From Sesamum alatum (lineage: Eukaryota > Streptophyta > Magnoliopsida > Lamiales > Pedaliaceae), in assembly GCA_034509735.1 (NCBI GenBank), contig JACGWO010000007.1:310001-374000 (forward strand): a stretch of DNA of 64,000 nt. The letters are read 5' to 3'. The notes beneath the pieces were generated by a model. That model ran no database searches and was not told where the DNA came from. It was given only the letters and a program-made list of their open reading frames with translations. Numbering within the stretch: position 1 is the stretch's first letter; each line of letters begins with the position of its first letter. A program made the translations under genes and the position numbers. Shown here one piece after another: positions 1 to 10,977 of this stretch.

Positions 1-961
1 ATAATAATTAAATTTTTATACCTTTTTCTTAACTATAATTACAATATGTTGTTTCAACTATGAGACAGTCATGTAATAGTATTAGGACATCATCATTAAT
101 ATAATTGAAGAATAGCTCTTCTAGCAATAAATTGTGCACAATGATATGGATAATTATCACAACTCTATTTATGAATTATGAAAAAAAAATCATTCTGTCC
201 CTGAAAAAATATCGCGAAAATATAAATTAAATCGTATTTGATTCAACTAAAATTAATTATAGTTGAAACGTGATTGATTCCGACAAGTTCTTGTATATTA
301 CATTGAACTTTTTAATTGATAGAGTAGCTTTCAAAATAAGTGATTGTAAATTCAATTTTATGTGTCAGTATAAAAATTACTTAAGTAACTTTGTTGAATA
401 ATATGTAAGGATCATTGGAAGTGACTTATGATATTGAAATTATTCATTAATCTATGGTGGAGATTGAAATCGAATTTTTTTTTTTTTTTATTTTGAAAAA
501 TTAAAGCAAAAGTTTTAAGTGGGCTAAGGGCCTGGTTGTAGTTGTAGGCTAGCCAATTCCTATTATAGTCCAAGCATGTGAAACAATAAAACAAGGAATG
601 ATATAATTGAAATTGGTACAAGGTTTGAGGGGCTGTACATATATATATATATATATATGAATATTTATGGTTGTGAATTGTGATGTTTCCATACATATAT
701 TCTTTTTATAGGCATCGTTTATTTTGTGGTACGAATTATTTGGATGATTGAATATTTTTTTTATACTAAGTGTATTATGTTTACTTGAATTGAATAACTC
801 AATCTACCTATTTAAATTAGTTGAGTTATTCAACCCAAAAAATAATTGAAATAGAGCTCTTGAAATAGAAATGAGTTTTTATAATGTAACTTGAATGTAT
901 CATTTTGCTTATATAACCAAATAATGAAAATTAAAAGGGGCTATAATAATTTAAATAGTCT
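1..961. other. AT-rich intergenic DNA, no gene seen
   Basis: Very AT-rich sequence with homopolymer A/T runs and a short AT microsatellite near 640-658. Open frames here are short, low-complexity and show no recognisable family. I see no gene, RNA or intact element. Confidence 0.6.
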
Positions 962-970
962 ATAAATTAA

Positions 971-1235
971 TCAGAAAAATGCAAGCAACATTTATGTGAT
1001 ATTGCAAATGAGCAAATTACTTTTTGTGAAAAATAACATAGCAATTTACCTCCCATATTGTTTAAAATGAATTAATTTACCTCATCGTATTTTTTAAAAT
1101 GGAGTAATTTACTCCATGTCTAGAGAGGTAAATTGATCACTTTTAAATAACACATTGAGGTAAATTATTATATTTTTCGTAAAGGGGTAATTTGCTCATT
1201 CATAATATCACAGAGAAATAAATTACATTAAACCC
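971..1235 (-). mobile_element. Mutator-type MITE, copy 1
   Basis: A 265-bp non-coding element bounded by an exact 9-bp direct repeat, ATAAATTAA, at 962-970 and 1236-1244. Its ends match the copy at 50322-50568 in inverted orientation: the right end, read in reverse complement, begins GGGTTTAATGTAATTTA, and the left end carries AAAAATGCAAGCAAC. Just inside both ends lies the palindromic GATATTGCAAATGAGCAAATTAC-type sequence, so the element can fold back on itself. No coding capacity. The 9-bp duplication is typical of Mutator-like transposons; assignment to that superfamily is inference. Confidence 0.65.
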
Positions 1236-1244
1236 ATAAATTAA

Positions 1245-3226
1245 TGGTGAATAATGAGGTAATCACACTTATATATATCTATATATATATATATATGAAT
1301 TCCCTTCAAATAGGACTAAAAACCACAAAAAAAAAAAAAAAACTTCAAATCCCAAGCCTGGTAGGAATATACCAATTAAACTTACGGATGAATAAATAGA
1401 TAATTCTTAGAAGGGTCCAAATTTTTTTATTTATGATAAATTGGATTACATACGAGTAAATAGATAATTTACAAATGGATGATCGTGTCTTCTTATTCAA
1501 GACATGCAAGGAAAAATGAATTATCATGACAATGACAATTCATGAACTACAAAAATAGTTAATTTTTTTTTAATTCAAAAAAATTCTGAACGCACCGAAA
1601 ATAGATTATAATTGCTTATTTACTTGAACATAAACAAATATTATTAATAAGGAAATATTATCATGATAATTTAGCTTACAATATTTAATTTTCAATAATT
1701 TAGTAGTTACACACTTTTTCAATTTTTATTTATTTACGAATTAACTATAAATATGTTGAAATTTGTATGCCAAAAGGATAAATAAAGAAATAAATTAGCA
1801 TTAAAGAGAGTGACACGTTGTGGCAGTATTTGGAACAGCGGTGACCCCACGCGTGCAAAAACACGTGGGAGTCCTTTTTGGTTATGGCATATTTTTCCCT
1901 GAGGCCCACATAATGTCGCAATTACAGCTGGCACTCTGCCACTGGCACTCACTTGTTCTAATCCTCTGTACCGCGACCTATGTCACTATCCTACACTACA
2001 ATAACAAAAAAAAAAAATTTATTGATAATGATGGAAAGTCCAAATGAAAAAGGAAAATACTAGAAATCTAGACACATTGTTCACAACGGACGGCCATTTA
2101 AATATATTTCTTCAATTAATTAAAAACTCCAATTATAATGTAAAATTATATGGAACTCTGCTAAAATTTATCATAATTATAGATATTATATAATTGTTGA
2201 AAAATTACAGATACTCTTAAAATTATTGATTTTTTCATGAATGCCCCCTACAAAGGGCTGTCACGAGCGATATTTATTATGCATTAGTTTATTATTTGAG
2301 ATTATTTATAATTTTTTAATTAAAAAATAATTATTATAATTATGACAAATATTTACCCAAAAATTCAAAAATATTGTTCCACTAAATAATGATTAGAAGA
2401 ATTGCACTGCCATCTGCGCAAGATAGAGGGTGAGGAAGAGTCGAGAGCAGCGAATCCTCCAGCGAAGGAAGCAGCAGATCATAGCTCGTCCGGACAGCAG
2501 TAAAATATGTAACGATCAGGAAGAATTTACAGTGGCAGAAGCGCCAATGATTGTCGATGGCAAATTTTGTCCGTATTGGTCCAGATAAAATGCACATTTG
2601 CAAAAAAGAGTTCAGAAATTCTTTCCAACTTTCGTTCATACAGACATACAATACAAACTTCCAGTGTATGTATATATATATATATCCATCTTCAGGAAGA
2701 CAAATATAGATAAACACAATTCAGATGCGCACAGTAGCAAATGAGAAGAACTGCTGAAGGGAAGTTCTTGAACCTTCTTTTCTGCTAATTTTCAGTTCTC
2801 AGCCTGAAATCACACAAAGTGGAATCAAGAAAAGAAAAGAGCCAAAAAGGGCTCTCTGAAATGTATATGATATTCAAGCGTTTGATCATCGGCGGTGAGA
2901 TTGTTGAAGAAGAAGGTGAGTGGGAGAAAGAAAGATAGAGAAAAACCCATCAAGAAAAGAGCAGCAAAATCCAGGATCAAACCAAGAAGAGCTCTGAGAA
3001 TCCACTAGATTTTCAAGATTCAACCAGCTAATATATTCATCAGTTAGCGTAGATAAATTTTGGTAAAGATTAGATCTTTACAGATGATCCTTTTATTACT
3101 AGTATATTCTTATCATTGAATCCTTCATTTATTTTTCCGCATTTGAATTTCAAAAATTTCAGTTTCCGTTACTATTTCCGCGTACAAAACTTTGTGATTC
3201 AAGCAGGATTTTGTTTGCCAGTCTGG
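1245..3226. other. Intergenic DNA and probable 5' region of the DUF1677 gene
   Basis: AT-rich up to about 2380, then a markedly less AT-rich stretch (about 2390-3000) with several short open frames on both strands but no recognised protein. The purine-rich part around 2880-3000 could be untranslated leader of the gene starting at 3227. It could also belong to an unrecognised minus-strand or non-coding transcript. No RNA evidence is available here. Confidence 0.4.
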
Positions 3227-3637
3227 ATGGAGGTTGCGGAGCAGAAACAAGCAGCAGCTGCCATGTTGAAGGCAACTGATCTCGCGTTTGTTAAATGCGA
3301 GTGCTGCGGGCTGACGGAGGAGTGCACGGAGGAATACATAAAGCGTGTTCGTGATCGTTATTCGGGCCGTTGGATATGCGGCCTTTGCGCGGAGGCGGTG
3401 AAGGATGAGGTGCTGAGGTCGGAGAAGAGGATTGGGAATGAGGAGGCTTTGAATCAGCACATGAGTTTTTGCAAGAAGTTCAGGAGTTTAAGCCCACCTC
3501 AAAATCCTACTGAAGAACTCATTTCTGCCGTCAAACAGTTGCTTCTGAGGAGCCTGGATTCGCCCCGGTCCAGCCCCGTGAGGAAGCCCTGTTTGGTTCG
3601 ATCTGAAAGCTGTTTCTCAGCTCTCAAGAGAATGTGA
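3227..3637 (+). CDS. DUF1677 family protein
   Basis: Single-exon gene for 136 residues. The core around residues 18-60 contains the paired cysteine motif of plant DUF1677 proteins (VKCECCGLTEECTEEYI, then GRWICGLCAEAVKDEV), followed by basic and serine-rich sequence ending in SESCFSALKRM. The cysteine pairs suggest a small metal-binding module, but the biochemical role of the family is unknown. I chose the ATG at 3227 because MEVAEQ matches the usual family N-terminus. The frame stays open upstream to an ATG at 3116, but those 37 residues are hydrophobic and aromatic and look like translated leader. The next gene, GCR1, is convergent and its stop lies 1.7 kb away. Confidence 0.85.
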   Translation: MEVAEQKQAAAAMLKATDLAFVKCECCGLTEECTEEYIKRVRDRYSGRWICGLCAEAVKDEVLRSEKRIGNEEALNQHMSFCKKFRSLSPPQNPTEELISAVKQLLLRSLDSPRSSPVRKPCLVRSESCFSALKRM

Positions 3638-5333
3638 ATTGATGATTGATTGGGTGTGTAATTTGAGGGTAGAATTAGAACTGATTGTTGGGGTATTGAA
3701 TAATTGCTGCTTTTTAAGGTAGCATGAGAACGATGTTAGAAAGATCATATCAGTTCAGCTTTAGTTTATGTAGTAGTAACCCAAGAATGTCCTGTTCCAT
3801 TAGTGTCTTTGTTTATCTTGAATCTGTAATTAAATGGAATATTTGCCTCTTCAGTATTTGGCATTTCCACATTCTTCTTCTTCTTCTTTATTATGCTCAA
3901 TTTAGTAGCTCAGCATCAAAATTTGATCGCGTCCTTCTGTTGTTCTTGGAGAAACGGAAACGGTGATCGATCTTTTTCTGTCTTTCGGCCTACGATCAAC
4001 TCATGAAAACAATGGTCTTGAAGAACTGGATCTCAACACAGACATGAGATGGATGCATCAGAGGACAATGTGATATGAAATGAAGTAGGAAAGAATCTGC
4101 AGAAGCTGAAGAAAAAGATGTAATAAAATAAAAATATCTGATCTGGTTTGTGGGGTTGAGACTGAGACAGCCAAAGTCCCATCCGGCTTCTTATTCATCA
4201 AACAATCTCAAATGCTCTCATTCTTTTAGCACTATTCTACCATTTATGGCGGTCTCCAAGGGGAATATGAAAACAAAAATATCTTGTTGATTTTCAACTG
4301 CTACACTCTTTGAAAATTCGGCAGTCCACACGCGCAAGAATTAGTATTCTATTTAATACAACTTGTCGTGTAAGTTTCTTAGTCTTCGTCCCAGACCAAA
4401 TCGAGGTTGATGCTAATGTTTGCCGGCATCGAATCTCACAAGGCATGTTTGTTAGCTTTCTTGGATGACTGGAGCAGGTCAAGAATTGTCCTCCATCTGT
4501 TGATATTGGGGAGTTGAATAATACGAGCAAATCTCACCAACAGATCATGGGTTTCTTGAAATCCGGGTGAAGAATATTACAAAACAATTTAGATATGTAA
4601 ATTGAGAATTTGATTTTCAATTACAATCATAGTCGTAATAATGAATTTCCCTAAATTTCATCACATGAAATGATTGTCTTGTAACTGAAACGTGAAATCT
4701 GAACTTGGAATCTCGAAACCATATCCGAATGTCCGAATCCAGACACACCAAATAAAAACGGATCCTCTTCTTACCAGTTGCCAAATAAAACAAAACCAAC
4801 CAACCAACAACCGAAAAATACTTTTTACCTACCGTCCTCCTTCCTCTCACTGCAACAGAAAAGAATCACCAGATGATGCACATGAAGTTTACTGGGGCAA
4901 AAATGTTACCATCCTCTTCAATTCTTGGAGAACAGATTCATGGCTTAGCTATTTCCTCTCGCTTCTTGCCGGATCTCCGTGTAATCTCATTTTGTGAGGA
5001 AAGAATTCTTGATCGCATTAGAAATCAGAAGCCATTTCCAGAAATACATGCAAATATTACCAATGTAATCAATAATTTTACAGGCAATTAATCGACTCGG
5101 AGCAACGCACAAAACAATTCACAAGATTGTTTAGGGTGTTAGGGTACAGCACATCGCATTAGTTCATCAACGAGAGCTCAAACGTGCAAAAGCAGCTTCC
5201 AATTCACTAGTCAATGATCGTCGCTGATGAAGAATGCAGACAGGGTTCTTCTCTAAAGAGTGGTCAGCTGTAGTCAGAAAAGAATTGAAGTCTGTCTTCA
5301 AATAAGTGCACATACAGGTCAATAATCCAACTG
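3638..5333. other. Convergent intergenic region
   Basis: Lies between the stop codons of the DUF1677 gene (+) and GCR1 (-), so both 3' untranslated regions should be here. The open frames are short and unlike known families. No element boundaries recognised. Confidence 0.5.
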
Positions 5334-8300
5334 TTATCGCTGCTCCGCGGTTTTCAACGATACGAGTTCACTCTCTTGCTGCTGGTCCCTTGACTTGAAA
5401 CCCTTGGGAAATCTTCTAAAACTTTCTGGTAACCTGAAACAAACAAAGAACTAGAACTCTGAAACAACATTACAGTGACAGTGAACCTAGATATGAGCAA
5501 AATGCATGACCACATACGGAACAGGGTGTAATGATGTGGACGAAGAAAGAATCAACTGATAATGTAATCATTATATCTCAGGCATTTGGTTGGGTGAAGA
5601 GGAGACGGTTGTTCTTTTCACTTTCTGTTGGGGAAGTGGTAGTGGTGGTTACAACAATCATTATCTCAAAAGAAAAGAAAAAAGACAAGAAACAGCTGAA
5701 GACAACTGGAAGTGATTTATGACTTACAGATCCAATCGTTCATAGATGGCCCTCCGCACGGAAGAGTTGAGACCATAGGCAATCGAGTTGAAAAGGCCCT
5801 TACATAAGCATAAGATAGAAAGTTCAACTTTGGGAAGAAGACATGCAGACTCTAAGAGAAAAAGCTGTTAAAAGTATCACGGGTTTACCATAAGTGCAGC
5901 CATTCCAACATCAAGAACCGAAAGCCAAAAGATTTTATGACCTGGTTCAATGAAGTCATGTATACGGTTGATTGTGCCAAAAAACCAGGATCCAATCAGA
6001 ATAAGTGGATAGTAACCCCATCGATTCAAGGCCTATTGAGGAAGCACAAGGGAAATGAAGAAAATTAAGAAAAAAGATTCAATATATTGGCACTGTGCAC
6101 TCAAAAATCAATTTAAGTTTCATTTTTTTAATATGACTGTTCCGATAAAAATAAGAGAGGATATAACCGGTTTTCAAGAATTAGAAATAGCAACGGTATC
6201 AGAATAACTACAACTGCAACAAACAAGTCATCTTGGAAAGACCCTTGTGTCTGATGAAGACAGATGATTAGAAAACAACATTTTCACTAAACAGAGGAAA
6301 ACGAGTCACATAAACAACGGAACAGAAATGACATTCAGAACTGATTTGTGCCATGACGGTCCATGCCTCTTTAACAACTATGCATAATTCCCAAATGAAA
6401 ATTAGTGGCATCCTGCTACATGCCATATCAAGTACTCCCATGTGATACTGAGTCCCGATTCTTATCAGAAGAGCATAATGGCACATAGCTGTGCAAATTT
6501 CAGAAAATTAACTGATCTTATTAGGCAAAAGATGATGCTCTTTCACTGGCCCGTTTTTAGTTATTCATATATTTTGGAACTCAATATGAACAGAGAAGAA
6601 AACTTACCTTCATATCTGGTCGTACATCTGATTGGTATGCTCGCTCTGAAATTCCTGCTGCCATCTGGAAAAACGGCCAAACAAAGATGCATATTTTCAT
6701 ATACCTCCCTAATACCAAAAGCTCATAAATAAGGCATCAGAAAAAGAGAGATCCAGATGATTACGTACCCGAGTGGCATTTTTTAACATGCGTATCACTT
6801 GAAAATAGGTGATACCGTTAAAGAGAATTGCACCCCACAGAGGTGCATAAAATGTTATAAAGTGAACCACCTGCAGGAAGCATTACAAAAGTAAAAAGTT
6901 ATGAGGAATAAAGTACAGCAAAAAATATCATCTTAAACCTAGTCGCAATACCATAAGAGGTATCAAATTCTTATACCCAATATTGACTATGAGATTAGAC
7001 AATAGATTGGTGTCTATGAGACTTTCCTGTACCTAACGCAACAAATTTCACAAACAGATACTAACAATGATTGATATATATTACATCAGAGGCATATTGT
7101 TTCCAAATTACCTAATCTATTAAGTAGTTGAGTATAGAATAAGAAAGGAACCAACAAAGAAATACCAAGACCTATCAAATTGTTAAGTTATCTCAAGCTA
7201 TACACTCATTACATAAAACAGATTGTTCCAGGGAAAAATCTTGAACCCAGTTCAACCAGTCTCGCTTAGAAAAACAAGTTAAAAATAAGTTCCTCTAAAC
7301 CAGGCAATCTTAGATAGTGCGCACATTAGGATTGGAGGATGAGCTAGAATTAATCAAACCAAATCTGCTCATTTTTTCAGCCAAAACATTGTTTCAGTAA
7401 CACAAGAAATTATACGTCAATATCATCTACTATGTTTCTTCCATTAATGGTTTCAGTACATAGGGTACAGACACATGCTAGATTATATAAAAGGAATAAC
7501 AACAAAGGGACCTGTAGGCAACAGTAAGACACATATCAACTAGAAGAACTTTCTAACAGTAATGTAAGCAGTAATAAATCTTATACACATGCCTTTCCTG
7601 TCCGTCCTGTTCGTGACAAACACCATGGACCTATACGGGACATATGACTGTGGTCATTACCAATCGAGCGAATTACTGTCATAACAACTGACGTTCCTGC
7701 AAAAGTTGTTTAAACTCCAGTAAGGGAGAGACAAGAATGAAAAGTATAGCGTACCTCCAAAGAGATCATGTGAGAGGAAACAATTTAAAAGAAGAAATTG
7801 GATAATGTAAGATGCATACCCCAGACATACAAATGAAACATTGGCTCTAAATCCTCCACATCAGTTTTATGTCTAACAACTGTTCGGTGTAGAGTGAAAG
7901 CAATTGTTGTTGTCCATAGAAAAGAAGCTACACAGAAAAAATGTGTTGTATAGCCCTGAGCATAACAAAAGTACCCTTTAGAAGGATCCCTGCACATAAC
8001 ATATTCATTTTAGAAGAAAAATGTCAAAATATGCAAGTTTCCATTGTCTAAAGATGGTGGCAGAAAGCATCTGATACAAAGTCACAAGGACATACCCAAT
8101 GATGCCGAAGAAACTACAGAACATGTCCTGCACCAGAAATAAAACATTACTTTCACATTCTGCATTTCACGGACAACACAGTCAGAAGATCCAAAAGAGT
8201 AGTTCTTAGCAGAATTCCAGCAGCAATATAAACAAAAATGCTGAGGGAAAGAACATCAAAGTGCAAAATGAATTTAGTATTTCAAAAGTCAAATAATTTG

Positions 8301-9092
8301 ACCAGAACAATTAAATAAATTCACTGCAACATAGAGATGAGCAAAGCCATCTCACAAACTACAAAGATATCCATTGAAGCTAATACACATTCAGTCCGTA
8401 CAAAGATTGTTAGGAAACTCCATTTTTCAGCTGTAAGAGAACATGGCACCAAAGAAATTATAAAAATAGTTTAGTCAGGAACACTAATAAAGCTTCTCTA
8501 TCTAGTTATATAAACTGGTCTATATGTTGAATGGTTGCCAGACTGAGAACGATTTCATTTAAAGAACTAAGTACTGCGAAAAGGATTCATACAGTTACTA
8601 GCCTCCCAGCTACACAAATGCACCGCAGTAATCATATTCCACCAAATTCCTGAATTAAATTTCAATCCAAAAGCCAACTAACGACACAACCCTTCTGCAG
8701 CTGCATGATCAATTAAGTTGACACCATCTCCAAACCAAAAGATAATTTTTTCTTAAGCAAATTATCAGATGATAAGATTGTGGTCATATTAGCCAATGGC
8801 TAAGCAGAAATCAATAACGCAACATGAGTTAACATTTGGGGTAAAACAAGATCGAAAGATACCCAAAACAACGAAATTTTTTTTTAAAAAAAAGTGAGCG
8901 AATACTTACAGAGAGTGCTAGGAAGAAGACAAGCTTGAAGGAAAACTTGCGGAGCTCTTTGAAGAGTAAGTAGCAGAGTACTATGAAGCCGGAGCCGACG
9001 AGCGAGAGGCTGGAGGCGCCGGTGTTAATGGTGGTCAGGATTTCCCGTTCAGTAGCCGTTAAGTTGCCCAAAACCGCCTGCAGCGTCGCCAT
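5334..9092 (-). CDS. GCR1: G-protein coupled receptor 1 (GCR1) orthologue, 9 exons
   Basis: Encodes a 320-residue seven-transmembrane protein like Arabidopsis GCR1 (326 residues), a cAMP-receptor/class-E-like plasma membrane protein linked genetically to the G-alpha subunit GPA1. Exons on the minus strand: 9092-8910, 8127-8096, 7989-7820, 7696-7593, 6870-6769, 6664-6608, 6032-5889, 5798-5728, 5433-5334; they sum to 963 nt in one frame. Visible family blocks include NTGASSLSLVGSGFIVLCY in exon 1, DPSKGYFCYAQGYTTHFFC in exon 3, HFITFYAPLWGAILFNGIT in exon 5, RIHDFIEPGHKIFWLSVLD in exon 7 and the C-terminal ELVSLKT. The intron after exon 4 has no in-frame GT donor; GAAAG|GCATGT is used here as a GC donor, and it restores the family sequence. 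Real orthology is strong; whether GCR1 is a true ligand-activated receptor is debated. Confidence 0.93.
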
Positions 9093-9292
9093 TGCATCAA
9101 GTTTCCCCTTTCCTCACACCGATCTTAATCAGAAAAGTTTCAGGAATTCTTCTTCAACATTCAATTTCCTCTCCTGCGACTGCGACCAAAGCCAAATGAA
9201 GGGCGTACTGAAATTTCCGGTGGGGGCATTAGTTGCTAGAATGCGCGTACTGAAATACTCTTCCGTCAATTAGGCTTACGGCTACAATTGCT

Positions 9293-9298
9293 CAACAA
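9293..9298 (+). promoter_or_regulatory. CAA motif upstream of tRNA-Ser
   Basis: CAACAA ends three bases before the mature tRNA. Plant nuclear tRNA genes often carry CAA just upstream as the Pol III initiation context. The promoter proper is the internal A and B boxes of the tRNA. Confidence 0.5.
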
Positions 9299-9300
9299 GA

Positions 9301-9382
9301 GTCGCTTTGGCCGAGTGGTTAAGGCGTGTGCCTGCTAAGTACATGGGGTTTCCCCGCGAGAGTTCGAATCTCTCAGGCGACG
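9301..9382 (+). tRNA. tRNA-Ser, anticodon GCU
   Basis: An 82-nt class II (long variable arm) tRNA. The acceptor strand GTCGCTT pairs with AGGCGAC at 9375-9381, with one G-T pair. The D arm is GCC/GGC. The anticodon stem is TGTGC/GTACA around loop CTGCTAA, giving anticodon GCT at 9334-9336. The variable arm forms a GGGG/CCCC hairpin. The T arm GAGAG-TTCGAAT-CTCTC carries a good B box. The discriminator base is G and no intron is present. It reads AGC/AGU serine codons. It is transcribed divergently from GCR1, whose start codon is 208 bp away. Confidence 0.96.
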
Positions 9383-9386
9383 ATTG

Positions 9387-9391
9387 TTTTT
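9387..9391 (+). terminator. Pol III terminator of tRNA-Ser
   Basis: A run of five T residues beginning five bases after the tRNA 3' end, the usual minimal Pol III stop signal. Confidence 0.75.
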
Positions 9392-10614
9392 GAGAAGATT
9401 ACCTAATCCTTTTAAGCACAATTTCTTATAGTTGAAATTCTACCTAAAACTCTGCCATACTAAGTTTTATTTATGTGACTAAAAATTAAAATTTTAGTTA
9501 AACGAATTATCCAATCTGAATTCAATTTCATGGAATAAAACTACTTTGTTTGAGATTAGTAATATTCTTTTTTATTTATGATTGAATGTATTTCTATCAA
9601 CAACCTTAAGTAAATAAAACATTTTGGCGGGATTTAAATACAAATCTTATTTCATTGTAGAATATGCCTAAAGCAGCAATTTATTTAATTATGACAGAAA
9701 CTAAAGCAGCAATTTATTTAATTAGCACTCTAATCTTTTAACTTATTAGAAATTAGGTGAAAGCTGCCAAAGTGGTTGAGAATTACTTGAAATACTCATT
9801 TACTCTTTTATGGATCAAATCAAATAAGTTTTCTACAGCCTAAATTTAAGTTTTCTTTTTCTGCATGATTATATACATGTAGGCCCCTACCCCCACCACA
9901 AGCCTATCACTATATAACTACTATACAATATACCGACTTCCCTATTAAAATATACAAGTGTTTACAGTTTGATTAGGGATATTCAGAAATTCATACAATT
10001 CGGTATGTATAATTTATCTAGTTCAGTTAATCGTACAGATTGAATAATCGAAATTTTGAATATATATTTATATTTTTTTTATAAAATTTGGTTATTCGGT
10101 TTTTAACCGAATTGAACCCTAAAAAAATTCGGTATAACCGAATCAAACTGGTAGATATATTTTCTATCCATTATTTCGAGTTATCTCATAGCAGATATGT
10201 CAGCTCAAAGGAGTCTTGCCAGGTCAACTGTAGATATAAGATAAACGACTACCTGTTGCTTCCAAGAGTCAGATCAGTTGTTCGACAGGTCCTTGTTGGT
10301 GCCCATTTAGAGTGCCATGTCCTATGACATGCAGAATGCAACTGACGTAGTTACCTTGTTATTTGGGATTATGCCTATTGATACGGCCCTATTTGTGGGC
10401 GTTGCCCAATTAGCGGGGTGGCTAGATTGGGACAATAAACCTAAGGTCCTTACTGCTTAGATTTTTTGTTGCAGAGTTTTGGTGACTACGTAAATGGGGC
10501 ATGTTCACTTATCTCGAGTTTGTGCTTGTTTTGGTGTTTGGGCTTGAAAAAATATTTCTTGGAAACAACAAATATAAATGTATCAAATTATAGGAATAAA
10601 AAATTATTATTATT
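9392..10614. other. AT-rich intergenic DNA left of the copia element
   Basis: No supported gene. A patch at about 10030-10170 has TCGGTT/AACCGA-type short inverted repeats, and moderately GC-rich anonymous sequence follows to 10550. It may include older repeat debris, but no ends could be defined. Confidence 0.45.
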
Positions 10615-10887
10615 TGTTGAGAAATTAACATTATTGAATATAAGAATAAAGAACACACGAATTTAACGAGGTTCGGCAATGTGCCTACGTCCTAAGGAGC
10701 GGCGACGACTATATTATTTTTATTTCTGAGAGAATAGTTCTCAACTAGGTTACAAATACAGTATATATAAGTATACCTTGGTACATTTACAAAATTACCC
10801 CTGTACCATACCGCGGAGGATCTGCCCCTGCACCCCCAACCCACTTAATCGTAGCCCACCAACTACCACATGAGCCATACCTAACGA
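10615..10887 (-). repeat. 3' LTR of the copia element
   Basis: About 273 bp. On the plus strand it begins TGTTGAGAAATTAAC and ends near CTAACGA, next to the copia polypurine context (AAGGTGGAGAT on the minus strand). It shares with the other LTR the block AGGTTCGGCAATGTGCCTAC and the block TTCTCAACTAGGTTACAAAT. Several substitutions and a length difference separate the two LTRs, so the insertion is not recent. Confidence 0.85.
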
Positions 10888-10977
10888 ATCTCCACCTTGG
10901 CGAATATCAAGCCCCTTAGGAGACAAACAACCAGGGAGTTTCTCACACACCAAAGTGGGTTGGGTCACCATGCTCGT

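Noticed and set aside
2382..2717. 111-codon minus-strand frame
   Set aside because: Low-complexity start across an AT microsatellite, no family resemblance, no splice context.
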